DNA from: Mariprofundus sp.
GTDB lineage: Bacteria > Pseudomonadota > Zetaproteobacteria > Mariprofundales > Mariprofundaceae
Assembly (NCBI GenBank): GCA_015485035.1
Contig: WFUI01000131.1
Span: 1 to 5,447, forward strand
Direction: 5' to 3'
Length of the DNA stretch: 5,447 nucleotides
The position numbers and the translations under genes are program-made. A model generated the notes under the pieces. The model was not told where the DNA came from, did not search any database, and saw nothing but the letters and a program-made list of their open reading frames with translations. Position 1 is the first letter of the stretch. Each line of letters opens with the position of its first letter. Below are positions 1 to 5,447 of the stretch, in pieces.

Positions 1-61
1 ACACAGAACCCGGCAGGCGTTGCGCGGCATGCGCAAGTTTCTGGATGCAGGTACGTCATAG
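1..61 (+). CDS. alaC: C-terminal end of an AlaC-like class I aminotransferase (partial, 5' end outside window)
   Basis: An open frame enters from the left edge and ends at TAG 59-61, giving 19 complete codons that read HRTRQALRGMRKFLDAGTS. The pattern R-x-R-Q-A-[IL]-R-G-[IM]-[KR]-x-[FM] is the end of the last helix in the PLP-dependent alanine/valine-pyruvate aminotransferase group (E. coli AlaC ends in a similar R-I-R-Q-A-I-R-G-I-K stretch). In proteobacteria such a gene commonly lies directly upstream of hom and thrC, as it does here. The family transfers amino groups between alanine or related amino acids and 2-oxo acids in the cytoplasm. Only the tail is visible, so no catalytic residue can be checked, and another class I aminotransferase of this group (for example one annotated as aspartate or LL-diaminopimelate aminotransferase) remains possible. 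The 108-nt gap before hom means co-transcription with hom is uncertain. Confidence 0.6.
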   Translation, partial: HRTRQALRGMRKFLDAGTS

Positions 62-70
62 GTATTTTTT

Positions 71-148
71 ACCACAAAGACACAGAGGCACAAAGTTTTA
101 TGGTTTATTCAAATAATAGAATGTGTTTTTACTTCGTGCCGTCGTGGT
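71..148. repeat. Imperfect inverted repeat with 8-nt periodic arms, upstream of hom
   Basis: The left arm (71-96) is AC followed by three tandem 8-mers: CACAAAGA (73-80), CACAGAGG (81-88) and CACAAAGT (89-96). The right arm (131-148), read on the minus strand, is AC followed by two related 8-mers: CACGACGG and CACGAAGT. The arms are therefore inverted copies that differ by one 8-nt unit, with an AT-rich 34-nt centre. Similar intergenic sequences reading ACCAC(G/A)AAGGCAC(G/A)AAG with their reverse complement are scattered in many bacterial genomes, so I take this to be one member of a dispersed palindromic repeat family (recalled, not searched). The right arm ends 11 nt before the hom Shine-Dalgarno. 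In RNA it could fold into a long imperfect hairpin, which might act as a weak terminator or stabilise a processed end. There is no clear promoter in this gap. Confidence 0.6.
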
Positions 149-169
149 TAAATAGGATTGGAGACTTAA

Positions 170-1495
170 ATGACTGAAATAAGAGTTGGATTGCTGGGGC
201 TGGGTACGATCGGTACCGGTGTGGCGCGAATTTTGATCGAGCAACAGGTTCTGATATCCCGTCGGCTTGGAAAACAGGTGCGTTTGGTAGCTGCGGCGGA
301 TCGTGATCTGAGCCGTGATCGTGGACTGGATTTCACGGGCGTACGCCTCACCGATGATGCCAATGATATTGTCACTGCGGATGATATCGATCTGGTGGTT
401 GAATTGATTGGTGGCTATGAACCTGCTCGCACATTTGTGTCGACGGCGCTGGAGCATGGTAAACATGTGGTGACTGCCAATAAGGCACTGGTGGCCAAAC
501 ACGGGGAAGAACTGTTTCCTCTGGCTGCTGAAAAGTGTGTTGCCATTGGCTTTGAAGCGGCAGTAGGGGGTGGTATTCCATGTCTGAAGGCGTTACGTGA
601 AGGCTGTGCGGCCAATGCAGTGGAATCTGTTTATGGTATTTTGAACGGTACCTGCAATTTCATTCTCACCAAGATGGAGAATGAAGGGGCCGATTACGCC
701 GATGTACTGAAGGAAGCGCAGGAACTGGGTTACGCAGAGGCCGATCCGACCTTTGATGTGGAAGGTATTGATACATCTCATAAGTTATCCATTCTGGCAG
801 CCATGGCGTTTGGTTCGAAGATCAGATTTGATGAAGTGTTTACCGAAGGTATCAGCAAGATTACAGCGGATGATATCGAATCAGCGGCTGAGCTGGGATA
901 CCGGATCAAACTGCTCGGTATTGCCAAACCGCACGGGACTGATGGCAATGTCGAACGGGTGGAGATGCGCGTACATCCGACACTGGTACCGGCCAATTCA
1001 CAAATGGCACAGGTTTCCGATTCCTACAATGCAGTGCAGGTATCCGGTGATTTTGTTGAACATACGATGTATTTCGGTCGTGGTGCCGGAGAGCGTCCAA
1101 CCGCTTCTGCCGTGGTGGCTGATATCATGGATATTGCACGTGTGGTTCCGGACGGGGTTAAACATCTGGCTCCGCCTATGGGTTTTGTCGAGTCAGAGCG
1201 CCGTGATCTGGAAACGCTTCCGGTGGCAGATATCGAATGTGAATATTATTTGCGACTGATGGTGCAGGATCAGCCGGGTGTGATTGCATCGGTTACCTCG
1301 ATTCTGGCTGATCACCGTATCAGTCTGGAAGCAATGAGCCAGAAGGAACGCTCTGAAGCCAATAGCGTGCCGGTGATCATGTTGACCCACGAAACAAGTG
1401 AAGGAAATTTACAGGCAGCCATAAGCCGTATTATCGGATTGCAGGCTGTTGAAGAAGATGTGTTGATTCTGCGTAAAGAATCGGCTGTCGCGTAA
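170..1495 (+). CDS. hom: Homoserine dehydrogenase with C-terminal ACT domain
   Basis: This 441-residue protein matches the usual length of monofunctional homoserine dehydrogenase (EC 1.1.1.3). The enzyme reduces aspartate 4-semialdehyde to homoserine with NAD(P)H in the cytoplasm, the branch point to threonine and methionine. Domains in order are a Rossmann nucleotide-binding domain with G10-L-G-T-I-G15, the segment VELIGGYEPA (77-86), and VVTANKALVAKHG (100-112), whose K105 fits the conserved active-site lysine. The catalytic domain has GFEAAVGGGIP (127-137), ILNGTCNFILTKM (157-169) and DPTFDVEGIDTSHKL (192-206). D201 and K205 keep the D-x3-K spacing of the yeast catalytic pair D219/K223. 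An ACT domain (about 358-435, LRLMVQDQPGVIASVTSIL) suggests allosteric inhibition, by threonine in known relatives. No aspartate kinase domain is fused. GGAG at 160-163, six bases before ATG 170, supports the start. thrC follows after 24 nt. No threonine attenuator is visible upstream. Confidence 0.97.
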   Translation: MTEIRVGLLGLGTIGTGVARILIEQQVLISRRLGKQVRLVAAADRDLSRDRGLDFTGVRLTDDANDIVTADDIDLVVELIGGYEPARTFVSTALEHGKHVVTANKALVAKHGEELFPLAAEKCVAIGFEAAVGGGIPCLKALREGCAANAVESVYGILNGTCNFILTKMENEGADYADVLKEAQELGYAEADPTFDVEGIDTSHKLSILAAMAFGSKIRFDEVFTEGISKITADDIESAAELGYRIKLLGIAKPHGTDGNVERVEMRVHPTLVPANSQMAQVSDSYNAVQVSGDFVEHTMYFGRGAGERPTASAVVADIMDIARVVPDGVKHLAPPMGFVESERRDLETLPVADIECEYYLRLMVQDQPGVIASVTSILADHRISLEAMSQKERSEANSVPVIMLTHETSEGNLQAAISRIIGLQAVEEDVLILRKESAVA

Positions 1496-1519
1496 GTCAT
1501 CGCTGATAAGGAATTAATT

Positions 1520-2578
1520 ATGCCCCGTTACGAAGGAATTATTAACCGTTACCGCGCATTTCTGCCAATCGGCAAGGATGACTCGGTCATTACCCTGTAC
1601 GAAGGGAATACCCCGTTGCACGAGTCGATGAATTTGCGCAATGCGATCAATCCGGAACTGAAGCTGTTCCTGAAATTCGAGGGCTTGAATCCGACCGGCT
1701 CATTCAAGGACCGTGGCATGACCATGGCTGTGACTCAGGCCTATAATGCCGGTTCCAGGAAAATTATCTGTGCCTCAACCGGCAATACCTCGGCTTCGGC
1801 AGCGGCCTATGCAGCCAACTGCGGCATGGATGCCTATGTGCTGATTCCCGATGGAAAGATTGCGCTGGGCAAGATGAGCCAGGGCATGCGTTATGGTGCC
1901 AGGGTGATCCAGATTCGCGGTAATTTCGATGATGCGCTGGAACTGGTGCGTGAGATTTCCGCCGATGGCTCAATTGCGCTGGTCAATTCTGTCAATCCGT
2001 ACCGTATTCAGGGTCAGAAAACAGCCTCGTTTGAGATTGTGGACGAACTCGGTTTTGCTCCCGATTTCCATGCACTGCCAGTAGGTAATGCAGGCAATAT
2101 CACAGCTTACTGGATGGGTTATAAGGAGTATCACGAGAAGCGTATCAGCAAAAGTCTGCCGAAAATGATCGGATTCCAGGCAGCCGGTGCCGCCCCTATT
2201 GTCAATGGTGCTCCGGTTGAAAACCCGGAGACTGTGGCGACGGCCATTCGTATCGGCAAACCGGCCTCATGGCAGCAGGCGGAAGCGGCGCGCGATGAAT
2301 CCGGCGGCCGTATTGATGCCGTCAGTGATCAAGAAATTTTACAGGCCTACGATATGCTGGCTTCACTCGAAGGTGTGTTTTGCGAACCTGCCTCGGCAGC
2401 TTCGGTGGCAGGCGTGATCAAACTCAACAAGGCCGGTTATTTTCAGCCGGGTGCAACGATTGTCTGCACCTTGACCGGTAATGGCCTGAAAGACCCGGAT
2501 ACGGCGATGCAGGGCATTCCCACCCCTGTTACGATCGATGCTACTGAGGATGCCGTACGTAAGGCACTCGGGTCGTAA
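1520..2578 (+). CDS. thrC: Threonine synthase (short, about 350-residue form)
   Basis: This 352-residue PLP enzyme (EC 4.2.3.1) converts O-phosphohomoserine to threonine and phosphate in the cytoplasm. It is a fold-type II protein. LYEGNTPL (27-33) is the N-terminal family signature, [17 protein letters not shown] (51-67) carries the PLP-binding lysine K63, and [15 protein letters not shown] (84-98) is the substrate-phosphate/asparagine loop. PVGNAGN (187-193) is the glycine-rich loop that holds the PLP phosphate, and [11 protein letters not shown] (288-298) and TGNGLKDPD (319-327) complete the active site. Length and motifs fit the short form seen in Bacillus and many proteobacteria, not the roughly 430-residue E. 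coli type. TAAGGA at 1507-1512, seven bases from ATG 1520, supports the start. hom ends 24 nt upstream, so the pair is almost certainly one operon. Homoserine kinase, the step between them, is absent from this window. The stop codon overlaps an ATG (TAATG, 2576-2580) that opens a tiny frame leading into the next gene. Confidence 0.97.
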   Translation: MPRYEGIINRYRAFLPIGKDDSVITLYEGNTPLHESMNLRNAINPELKLFLKFEGLNPTGSFKDRGMTMAVTQAYNAGSRKIICASTGNTSASAAAYAANCGMDAYVLIPDGKIALGKMSQGMRYGARVIQIRGNFDDALELVREISADGSIALVNSVNPYRIQGQKTASFEIVDELGFAPDFHALPVGNAGNITAYWMGYKEYHEKRISKSLPKMIGFQAAGAAPIVNGAPVENPETVATAIRIGKPASWQQAEAARDESGGRIDAVSDQEILQAYDMLASLEGVFCEPASAASVAGVIKLNKAGYFQPGATIVCTLTGNGLKDPDTAMQGIPTPVTIDATEDAVRKALGS

Positions 2579-2613
2579 TGATTAAGATGAAACAAATAAC
2601 ACGCCTTAGGTGA
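2578..2613 (+). other. Possible 11-codon coupling micro-ORF between thrC and the RpfE-type gene
   Basis: The ATG at 2578-2580 shares its A with the thrC stop (TAATG), and the frame reads [11 protein letters not shown] before TGA at 2611-2613. That stop overlaps the GTG start of the next gene (GTGA, 2610-2613). The tiny frame thus fills the gap exactly with the two overlap types typical of termination-reinitiation coupling. The next gene has no good Shine-Dalgarno: only AGG (2608-2610), which runs into its start codon. A ribosome delivered through this frame would solve that problem. The peptide itself is short, basic and unlike anything I recognise. Chance is a real alternative for so short a frame. 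Confidence 0.3.
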
Positions 2614-3548
2614 GTGTTACAACACTGATTGTCAGTCAGGCATTGATTCAGCATCAGGATGGAGTTTCGCTTCATCCTGATCTGTTTTTATGGCAGAAAC
2701 AGCTGTCCGCTTACAGACAGCAGTGGTTCGCCTGTGCCGATAAGAATCCATTGGCCTGGTATGCTGCGTTGTGTGAAGTATCGCCGACTGTTTTGCTGGC
2801 TTCGCAGTGTGACACACTACCGGAGCACACCGTTCAATGCTGGACCGTTTCGCCCTACCATGCCCAGATGCTGCGCGACACGGTACGGGTGATGCCGGAA
2901 GGTCAATTCCCGTGGGCACATGCCGATGCAGCCCACCTGAGTGAGGTATTGAATCCACTGTTGGCTGAAGAAGGGATGCAGCTGTTTGCTATCGGGAGCG
3001 CGTTACTGCTGGCCTGTCGGGAAAGAATTGAGGCATATCCACTGGCTTTTGGTGAAATATCAGGACAGATGTTACCTGACAGGCATCATGCCGGGGAAGA
3101 TGGCGGGCGTTTGAACCGGTTGTTGTCGGAAATTCAAATGACTTTGTTTCAGCATCCATCAGAAAGGCGGCATGACAGCGGAGAACCGGATGTGAATGGT
3201 GTCTGGCTCTGGGCTCCGGTTGACTGGCCGGTGGAAAACGATTGGCGAACGCTATCTGTAGCAACACGTAATCCGATATTACAATCCATTGTCGACGGAA
3301 AAAATGCGCCCTGCATGATCAGTGAAGTGGAACGATTGCATGAGCTGGTCAAAAGTGATGCAGCATTGCCGGAAAGGATTGTGCTGGCCGGTAAAGAGCA
3401 TGCCGTGCTGTTGACCCGGTCATGGTTGCCGAAGTTGAGAAAAACAACATGGAGTCCGAAAGCGGTAAAAGATGAATCCCGGTTGTTGACTGACTTGGTG
3501 TTAACAGCCCCTGAAGCAGGTGATGTGACGAATGTTGCCGGAAGGTAA
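2610..3548 (+). CDS. RpfE-type / COG4255-like conserved protein (often annotated as a phosphoglycerate mutase-like protein), function unknown
   Basis: This 312-residue cytoplasmic protein has no signal peptide or membrane segment that I can see. The recognisable core is PYHAQMLRD (82-90), then WAHADAAHLSEVLNPLLAEEGMQL (102-125), LLSEIQMTLFQHP (171-183) and DVNGVWLW (194-201). The pattern L-x-E-I-Q-M-x-L-x-x-H-P followed by V-N-[SG]-[LV]-W-[LF]-W marks the family called regulatory protein RpfE type, or phosphoglycerate mutase, in proteobacterial genomes. Members commonly lie directly before or near recJ, and here the gene overlaps recJ by 17 nt, which supports the call. No RHGE motif (cofactor-dependent mutase) or metal-site pattern of the independent mutase is evident, so I would not infer mutase activity. 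The GTG start follows an in-frame TAG at 2607-2609, so the frame cannot begin earlier. It has no good Shine-Dalgarno and may depend on coupling to translation upstream. The C-terminal third (about 210-312) is less recognisable. Confidence 0.75.
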   Translation: MSVTTLIVSQALIQHQDGVSLHPDLFLWQKQLSAYRQQWFACADKNPLAWYAALCEVSPTVLLASQCDTLPEHTVQCWTVSPYHAQMLRDTVRVMPEGQFPWAHADAAHLSEVLNPLLAEEGMQLFAIGSALLLACRERIEAYPLAFGEISGQMLPDRHHAGEDGGRLNRLLSEIQMTLFQHPSERRHDSGEPDVNGVWLWAPVDWPVENDWRTLSVATRNPILQSIVDGKNAPCMISEVERLHELVKSDAALPERIVLAGKEHAVLLTRSWLPKLRKTTWSPKAVKDESRLLTDLVLTAPEAGDVTNVAGR

Positions 3549-5217
3549 AACAGTAAAGGGGCATACACTGGCATGGCGGCATGGCCCGTTACAGGCTGAT
3601 GATCCTGCCATAGCATGGGAAAGGTTGCTCGAATGCAGGGGGATGCAGGAGTCTGATCCGTTTTTTGCACCGCGACTGGCTGATTTGCCAGATCCGTTTG
3701 CCATGATGGATATGGATAAAGCTGCAACACGTGTTGCAGCGGCTATTGCGGACGGTGAGAAAATCCATATTTTCGGTGACTTCGATGCCGATGGTGTCAA
3801 TGGTACTGCCATCCTGCTGGAAGCCTTGCTGGCAGCTGGCGCAATCGTCTCGTCATCCATTCCGCATCGTGGGGATGACGGGCATGGCATTGGCGTGGAA
3901 CCAGTACGGGCGGCTACAGCGGCGGGTGCGAAACTGGGTATCAGCGTCGATACCGGTACGACCTGTTTTGATGCCTGTACGGAAGCGAAAACGCAGGGCT
4001 TCGATCTGATTGTCAGCGATCATCATTTACCCGAACAAACATTGCCCGATGCCTTTGCACTGCTCAATCCGGCTCGCGCCGATTGCGGGTTTGCCGGGCG
4101 TAAATTATGCGGCACCGGCGTAGCTTTTTTCCTGTTGATGGCGGTATGGAAGAAGCTGGCGGAATCGGATGCACGACCGGATTTTGATCTGCGCCAGCTG
4201 CTTGATCGTGTGGCAGTGGCCACCATTGCCGATGTGATGGATATCGTCGGTGTGAACAGAATTCTGGTTTATCATGGTTTGCAGCGATTAAACAGCAAGC
4301 CTTCAACAGGGATGCAGGCGTTACTGACGGTGGCAAAGATCAAAAAGACAGTTTCAGCCGAAACAATCGGTTTCTATCTGGCGCCGAGGATCAATGCGGC
4401 CGGACGCTTGCAACATGGTGAAGCAGCCATGCGGCTGCTTTCTACCCGGGATGCTGATGAAGCTCTGATGCTGGCCCGGACATTGGATGAAACCAACAAA
4501 CAACGGCGGACGGTGGAAGCCGAGGTATTTAAACAGGCTGAATTGATTCTGGGTGATGCCGATGTGCTGGCAGTGTACGATAAACGCTGGCATGCCGGTG
4601 TGGTTGGACTGGTGGCAGGGCGGCTGGCTCGAAAGCATGGCAGGCCGGCAGCCGTCGGCTTTGTCACGCCGGACGGTGCTGTGCGCGTGTCGTTACGGGG
4701 TACGCCCGGATTTCATGTCGGAAACCTTCTGAATGCCTGCAGTGCGTATCTGGAGGGTTTTGGTGGGCATGCCGGTGCCGGAGGCGGAACCGTCAAATCC
4801 GGCCAATGGGATGCTTTTACAGATGCGTTCGCCAAAACCATTCTCGAGCAGGCAGCTACTGCTGATGATCATAAACTGAAGGCCATCGACGGTATACTGG
4901 GGATGGGCTGTATGCATATCGGCCTGGCTGAACGTCTGACTCGATTCGAGCCGCTGGGGCGAGGCAATCCGGCCTGTTTGTGGCTGTTGAAAGATGTACA
5001 GATTGCAGACCGACGTGATTTGAAAGGTGGTGTAACGCGTCTGAAGCTGACCGATGGCAGTCGCTGGCTTGATGGTATCGTTTTTGGAGCCAGTGGCATG
5101 GGTGATGCGATTGAGCCGGGTTTGACTGTTTCCCTGATCGGACAGTTGCAAAAAGACGATTGGCGAGGTAATGGTGCTGTGCAGTTTGTAGTCGAAGATG
5201 TGATTGCGGAAGGGTAA
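3532..5217 (+). CDS. recJ: Single-stranded-DNA-specific 5'-3' exonuclease RecJ
   Basis: This 561-residue protein fits RecJ (about 560-580), a Mn/Mg-dependent exonuclease that degrades 5' single strands in RecF-pathway recombination, mismatch repair and base excision repair. The DHH domain has GDFDADG (82-88, D83/D85/D87), VDTG (139-142, D140), SDHHLP (162-167) and ATIADV (230-235, D234), the expected metal ligands in the right order and spacing. APRINAAGRL (284-293) precedes the linker helix (about 305-345). The DHHA1 domain shows WHAGVVGLVAGRL (353-365), SLRGTPGFHV (387-396) and GGHAGAGGG (411-419). The C-terminal OB-like domain follows, with FEPLGRGNP (472-480). Odd points are VDTG where VDNG is common, and ADVMDI where ADVVPL is common. 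The N-terminus has the full usual length. AGGTGA at 3518-3523, eight bases from ATG 3532, supports the start. The 17-nt overlap with the preceding gene implies co-transcription and coupled translation. Confidence 0.96.
   Translation: MLPEGKTVKGHTLAWRHGPLQADDPAIAWERLLECRGMQESDPFFAPRLADLPDPFAMMDMDKAATRVAAAIADGEKIHIFGDFDADGVNGTAILLEALLAAGAIVSSSIPHRGDDGHGIGVEPVRAATAAGAKLGISVDTGTTCFDACTEAKTQGFDLIVSDHHLPEQTLPDAFALLNPARADCGFAGRKLCGTGVAFFLLMAVWKKLAESDARPDFDLRQLLDRVAVATIADVMDIVGVNRILVYHGLQRLNSKPSTGMQALLTVAKIKKTVSAETIGFYLAPRINAAGRLQHGEAAMRLLSTRDADEALMLARTLDETNKQRRTVEAEVFKQAELILGDADVLAVYDKRWHAGVVGLVAGRLARKHGRPAAVGFVTPDGAVRVSLRGTPGFHVGNLLNACSAYLEGFGGHAGAGGGTVKSGQWDAFTDAFAKTILEQAATADDHKLKAIDGILGMGCMHIGLAERLTRFEPLGRGNPACLWLLKDVQIADRRDLKGGVTRLKLTDGSRWLDGIVFGASGMGDAIEPGLTVSLIGQLQKDDWRGNGAVQFVVEDVIAEG
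3721..3740. repeat. Perfect 20-bp palindrome inside recJ
   Basis: GCTGCAACACGTGTTGCAGC reads identically on both strands, with CACGTG at its centre. It covers recJ codons 64-70 (AATRVAA) just before the first catalytic motif. It could bind a dimeric protein or form a hairpin in the mRNA. The centre resembles that of the ParB site parS, but the flanks do not match. No function can be assigned from the sequence, and coding constraint plus chance may explain it. Confidence 0.5.
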
Positions 5218-5228
5218 GCAGACAGTGA

Positions 5229-5262
5229 CCGGGCCATCAGTCATGTGGATGTCCCGGGTTTT
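5229..5262 (+). terminator. Probable intrinsic terminator after recJ
   Basis: Twelve bases after the recJ stop, CCGGGCCATC (5229-5238) can pair with GATGTCCCGG (5248-5257). This gives nine pairs with one internal C/T mismatch, a GC-rich base and a 9-nt loop. One G and then TTTT (5259-5262) follow. The stem is strong but the T-tract is short, so termination may be incomplete. A 6-bp outer repeat, GTAAGC (5214-5219) with GCTTAC (5267-5272), flanks the hairpin. The position is right for the end of the hom-thrC-recJ transcript. Confidence 0.55.
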
Positions 5263-5287
5263 CAGCGCTTACCTGTAATTTTATACT
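5259..5287 (+). promoter_or_regulatory. Predicted sigma70-type promoter for the gene after recJ
   Basis: TTTTCA (5259-5264, four of six matches to TTGACA) and TATACT (5282-5287, five of six matches to TATAAT) are separated by 17 bases, the optimal spacing. Transcription would start near 5294, just before the leader hairpin and about 50-90 nt before the candidate start codons. The -35 box overlaps the T-tract of the terminator, so one operon ends and the next transcript begins in a very compact segment. It is a consensus match by eye only. Confidence 0.5.
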
Positions 5288-5298
5288 TGGTTGTCTTG

Positions 5299-5330
5299 CT
5301 TCAGGTGTCGTGCTTCAGATTGACCTGAAG
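5299..5330 (+). promoter_or_regulatory. Leader with two mutually exclusive hairpins before the last gene
   Basis: CTTCAGGT (5299-5306) pairs perfectly with ACCTGAAG (5323-5330), leaving a 16-nt loop. Inside that loop a second CTTCAG (5313-5318) can instead pair with CTGAAG (5325-5330) around a 6-nt loop. The two CTTCAG copies belong to a direct repeat TGCTTCAG (5297-5304 and 5311-5318). The shared 3' strand abuts the purine-rich AGGGGA (5331-5336), a possible Shine-Dalgarno. The fold would lie close to the 5' end of the predicted transcript. It could influence ribosome access or mRNA stability. It is not a terminator, since no T-tract follows. Confidence 0.35.
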
Positions 5331-5346
5331 AGGGGATTTGGACAGC

Positions 5347-5447
5347 ATGCGCCGCAAAAAAAAGCATCTCCAAAAGGCAACCTCCATGACAGAAAAGTCT
5401 GCACCGAAGCACAATATCACTGATGTTCCGGCTCTGGATAAAAACGC
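5347..5447 (+). CDS. N-terminal start of an unidentified protein (partial, 3' end outside window)
   Basis: An open frame runs off the right edge, with an in-frame TGA at 5326-5328 limiting how far upstream it can begin. ATG 5347 would give 33 visible codons starting MRRKKKHLQKATS, with purine-rich GAGGGG ending 11 bases upstream, which is rather far. ATG 5386 in the same frame starts MTEKSAPKHN and has AAAAGG (5372-5377) eight bases upstream, a better spaced site, so the shorter form may be the real one. The visible part is polar and basic with no membrane segment or recognisable motif. Position after a terminator and behind its own promoter suggests a separate transcription unit. The neighbours of recJ in other proteobacteria (prfB, lysS, greA and others) offer candidates, but the sequence here does not identify any of them. 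Confidence 0.55.
   Translation, partial: MRRKKKHLQKATSMTEKSAPKHNITDVPALDKN

Noticed and set aside
94..122. A possible hom promoter with TAGAAT (117-122) or AATAAT (112-117) as -10 box.
   Set aside because: No acceptable -35 hexamer lies 16-18 bases upstream of either; the AT-rich loop of the repeat makes such matches likely by chance.
100..177. A 25-codon frame (ATG 100 to TGA 175) upstream of and overlapping hom, considered as a threonine leader peptide.
   Set aside because: It has no run of threonine or isoleucine codons, only a weak AAAG as binding site, and no terminator-antiterminator pair with a T-tract follows.
377..879. A 14-nt direct repeat, GCGGATGATATCGA, near 377-390 and 866-879.
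   Set aside because: Both copies encode similar A-D-D-I segments of homoserine dehydrogenase in the same frame; shared codon use explains them.
753..1259. A 168-codon frame on the + strand inside hom, and long minus-strand frames across recJ and the RpfE-type gene.
   Set aside because: They lie entirely within well-supported genes in other frames and show no family motifs or binding sites of their own.
3721..3740. The recJ palindrome as a parS site.
   Set aside because: Only the central CACGTG and outer TG/CA agree with the parS consensus TGTTTCACGTGAAACA; the inner flanks differ on both sides.
4421..4440. An 8-bp perfect hairpin with a 4-nt loop inside recJ (AAGCAGCC / GGCTGCTT), considered as an internal terminator.
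   Set aside because: No T-tract follows, and the bases encode conserved RecJ residues just after the APRINAAGRL motif.

Overview
The window looks like an ordinary stretch of a bacterial chromosome, most likely from a proteobacterium. The base composition is roughly balanced and higher in GC at third codon positions, and all genes lie on the + strand. The gene order is alanine-type aminotransferase, hom, thrC, RpfE-type protein, recJ. The order aminotransferase-hom-thrC is familiar from proteobacteria. The neighbourhood of an RpfE-type gene and recJ is familiar from beta- and gammaproteobacteria; Xanthomonas, for example, has rpfE beside recJ. I cannot fix the class or genus from this window. 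A beta-, gamma- or zetaproteobacterium would all fit.

Layout: positions 1-61 are the last 19 codons of an AlaC-like aminotransferase. Positions 62-169 are non-coding and hold an imperfect inverted repeat whose arms are built of 8-nt CACRANNN-type units, followed by the hom ribosome binding site. Next come hom (170-1495, homoserine dehydrogenase with ACT domain) and thrC (1520-2578, threonine synthase, short form). A tiny possible reading frame (2578-2613) bridges thrC and an RpfE-type/COG4255-like protein (2610-3548). That gene overlaps recJ (3532-5217, single-strand-specific 5'-3' exonuclease) by 17 nt. After recJ there is a probable intrinsic terminator (5229-5262), then a good sigma70-like promoter (5259-5287). 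A leader with two alternative hairpins (5299-5330) follows, and then the start of an unidentified gene running off the right edge.

The spacing (24 nt, 31 nt, then a 17-nt overlap) suggests that hom, thrC, the RpfE-type gene and recJ are transcribed together and end at the terminator after recJ. hom and thrC supply two of the three last steps from aspartate semialdehyde to threonine; homoserine kinase (thrB) is not here and must be elsewhere. recJ belongs to DNA repair and recombination and has no evident biochemical link to threonine synthesis.

I found no mobile element, CRISPR array, tRNA, rRNA or defence system. The points most worth a second look are the intergenic repeat, the micro-ORF junction before the RpfE-type gene, the unknown function of that protein, a perfect 20-bp palindrome inside recJ, and the switch-like leader of the last gene.
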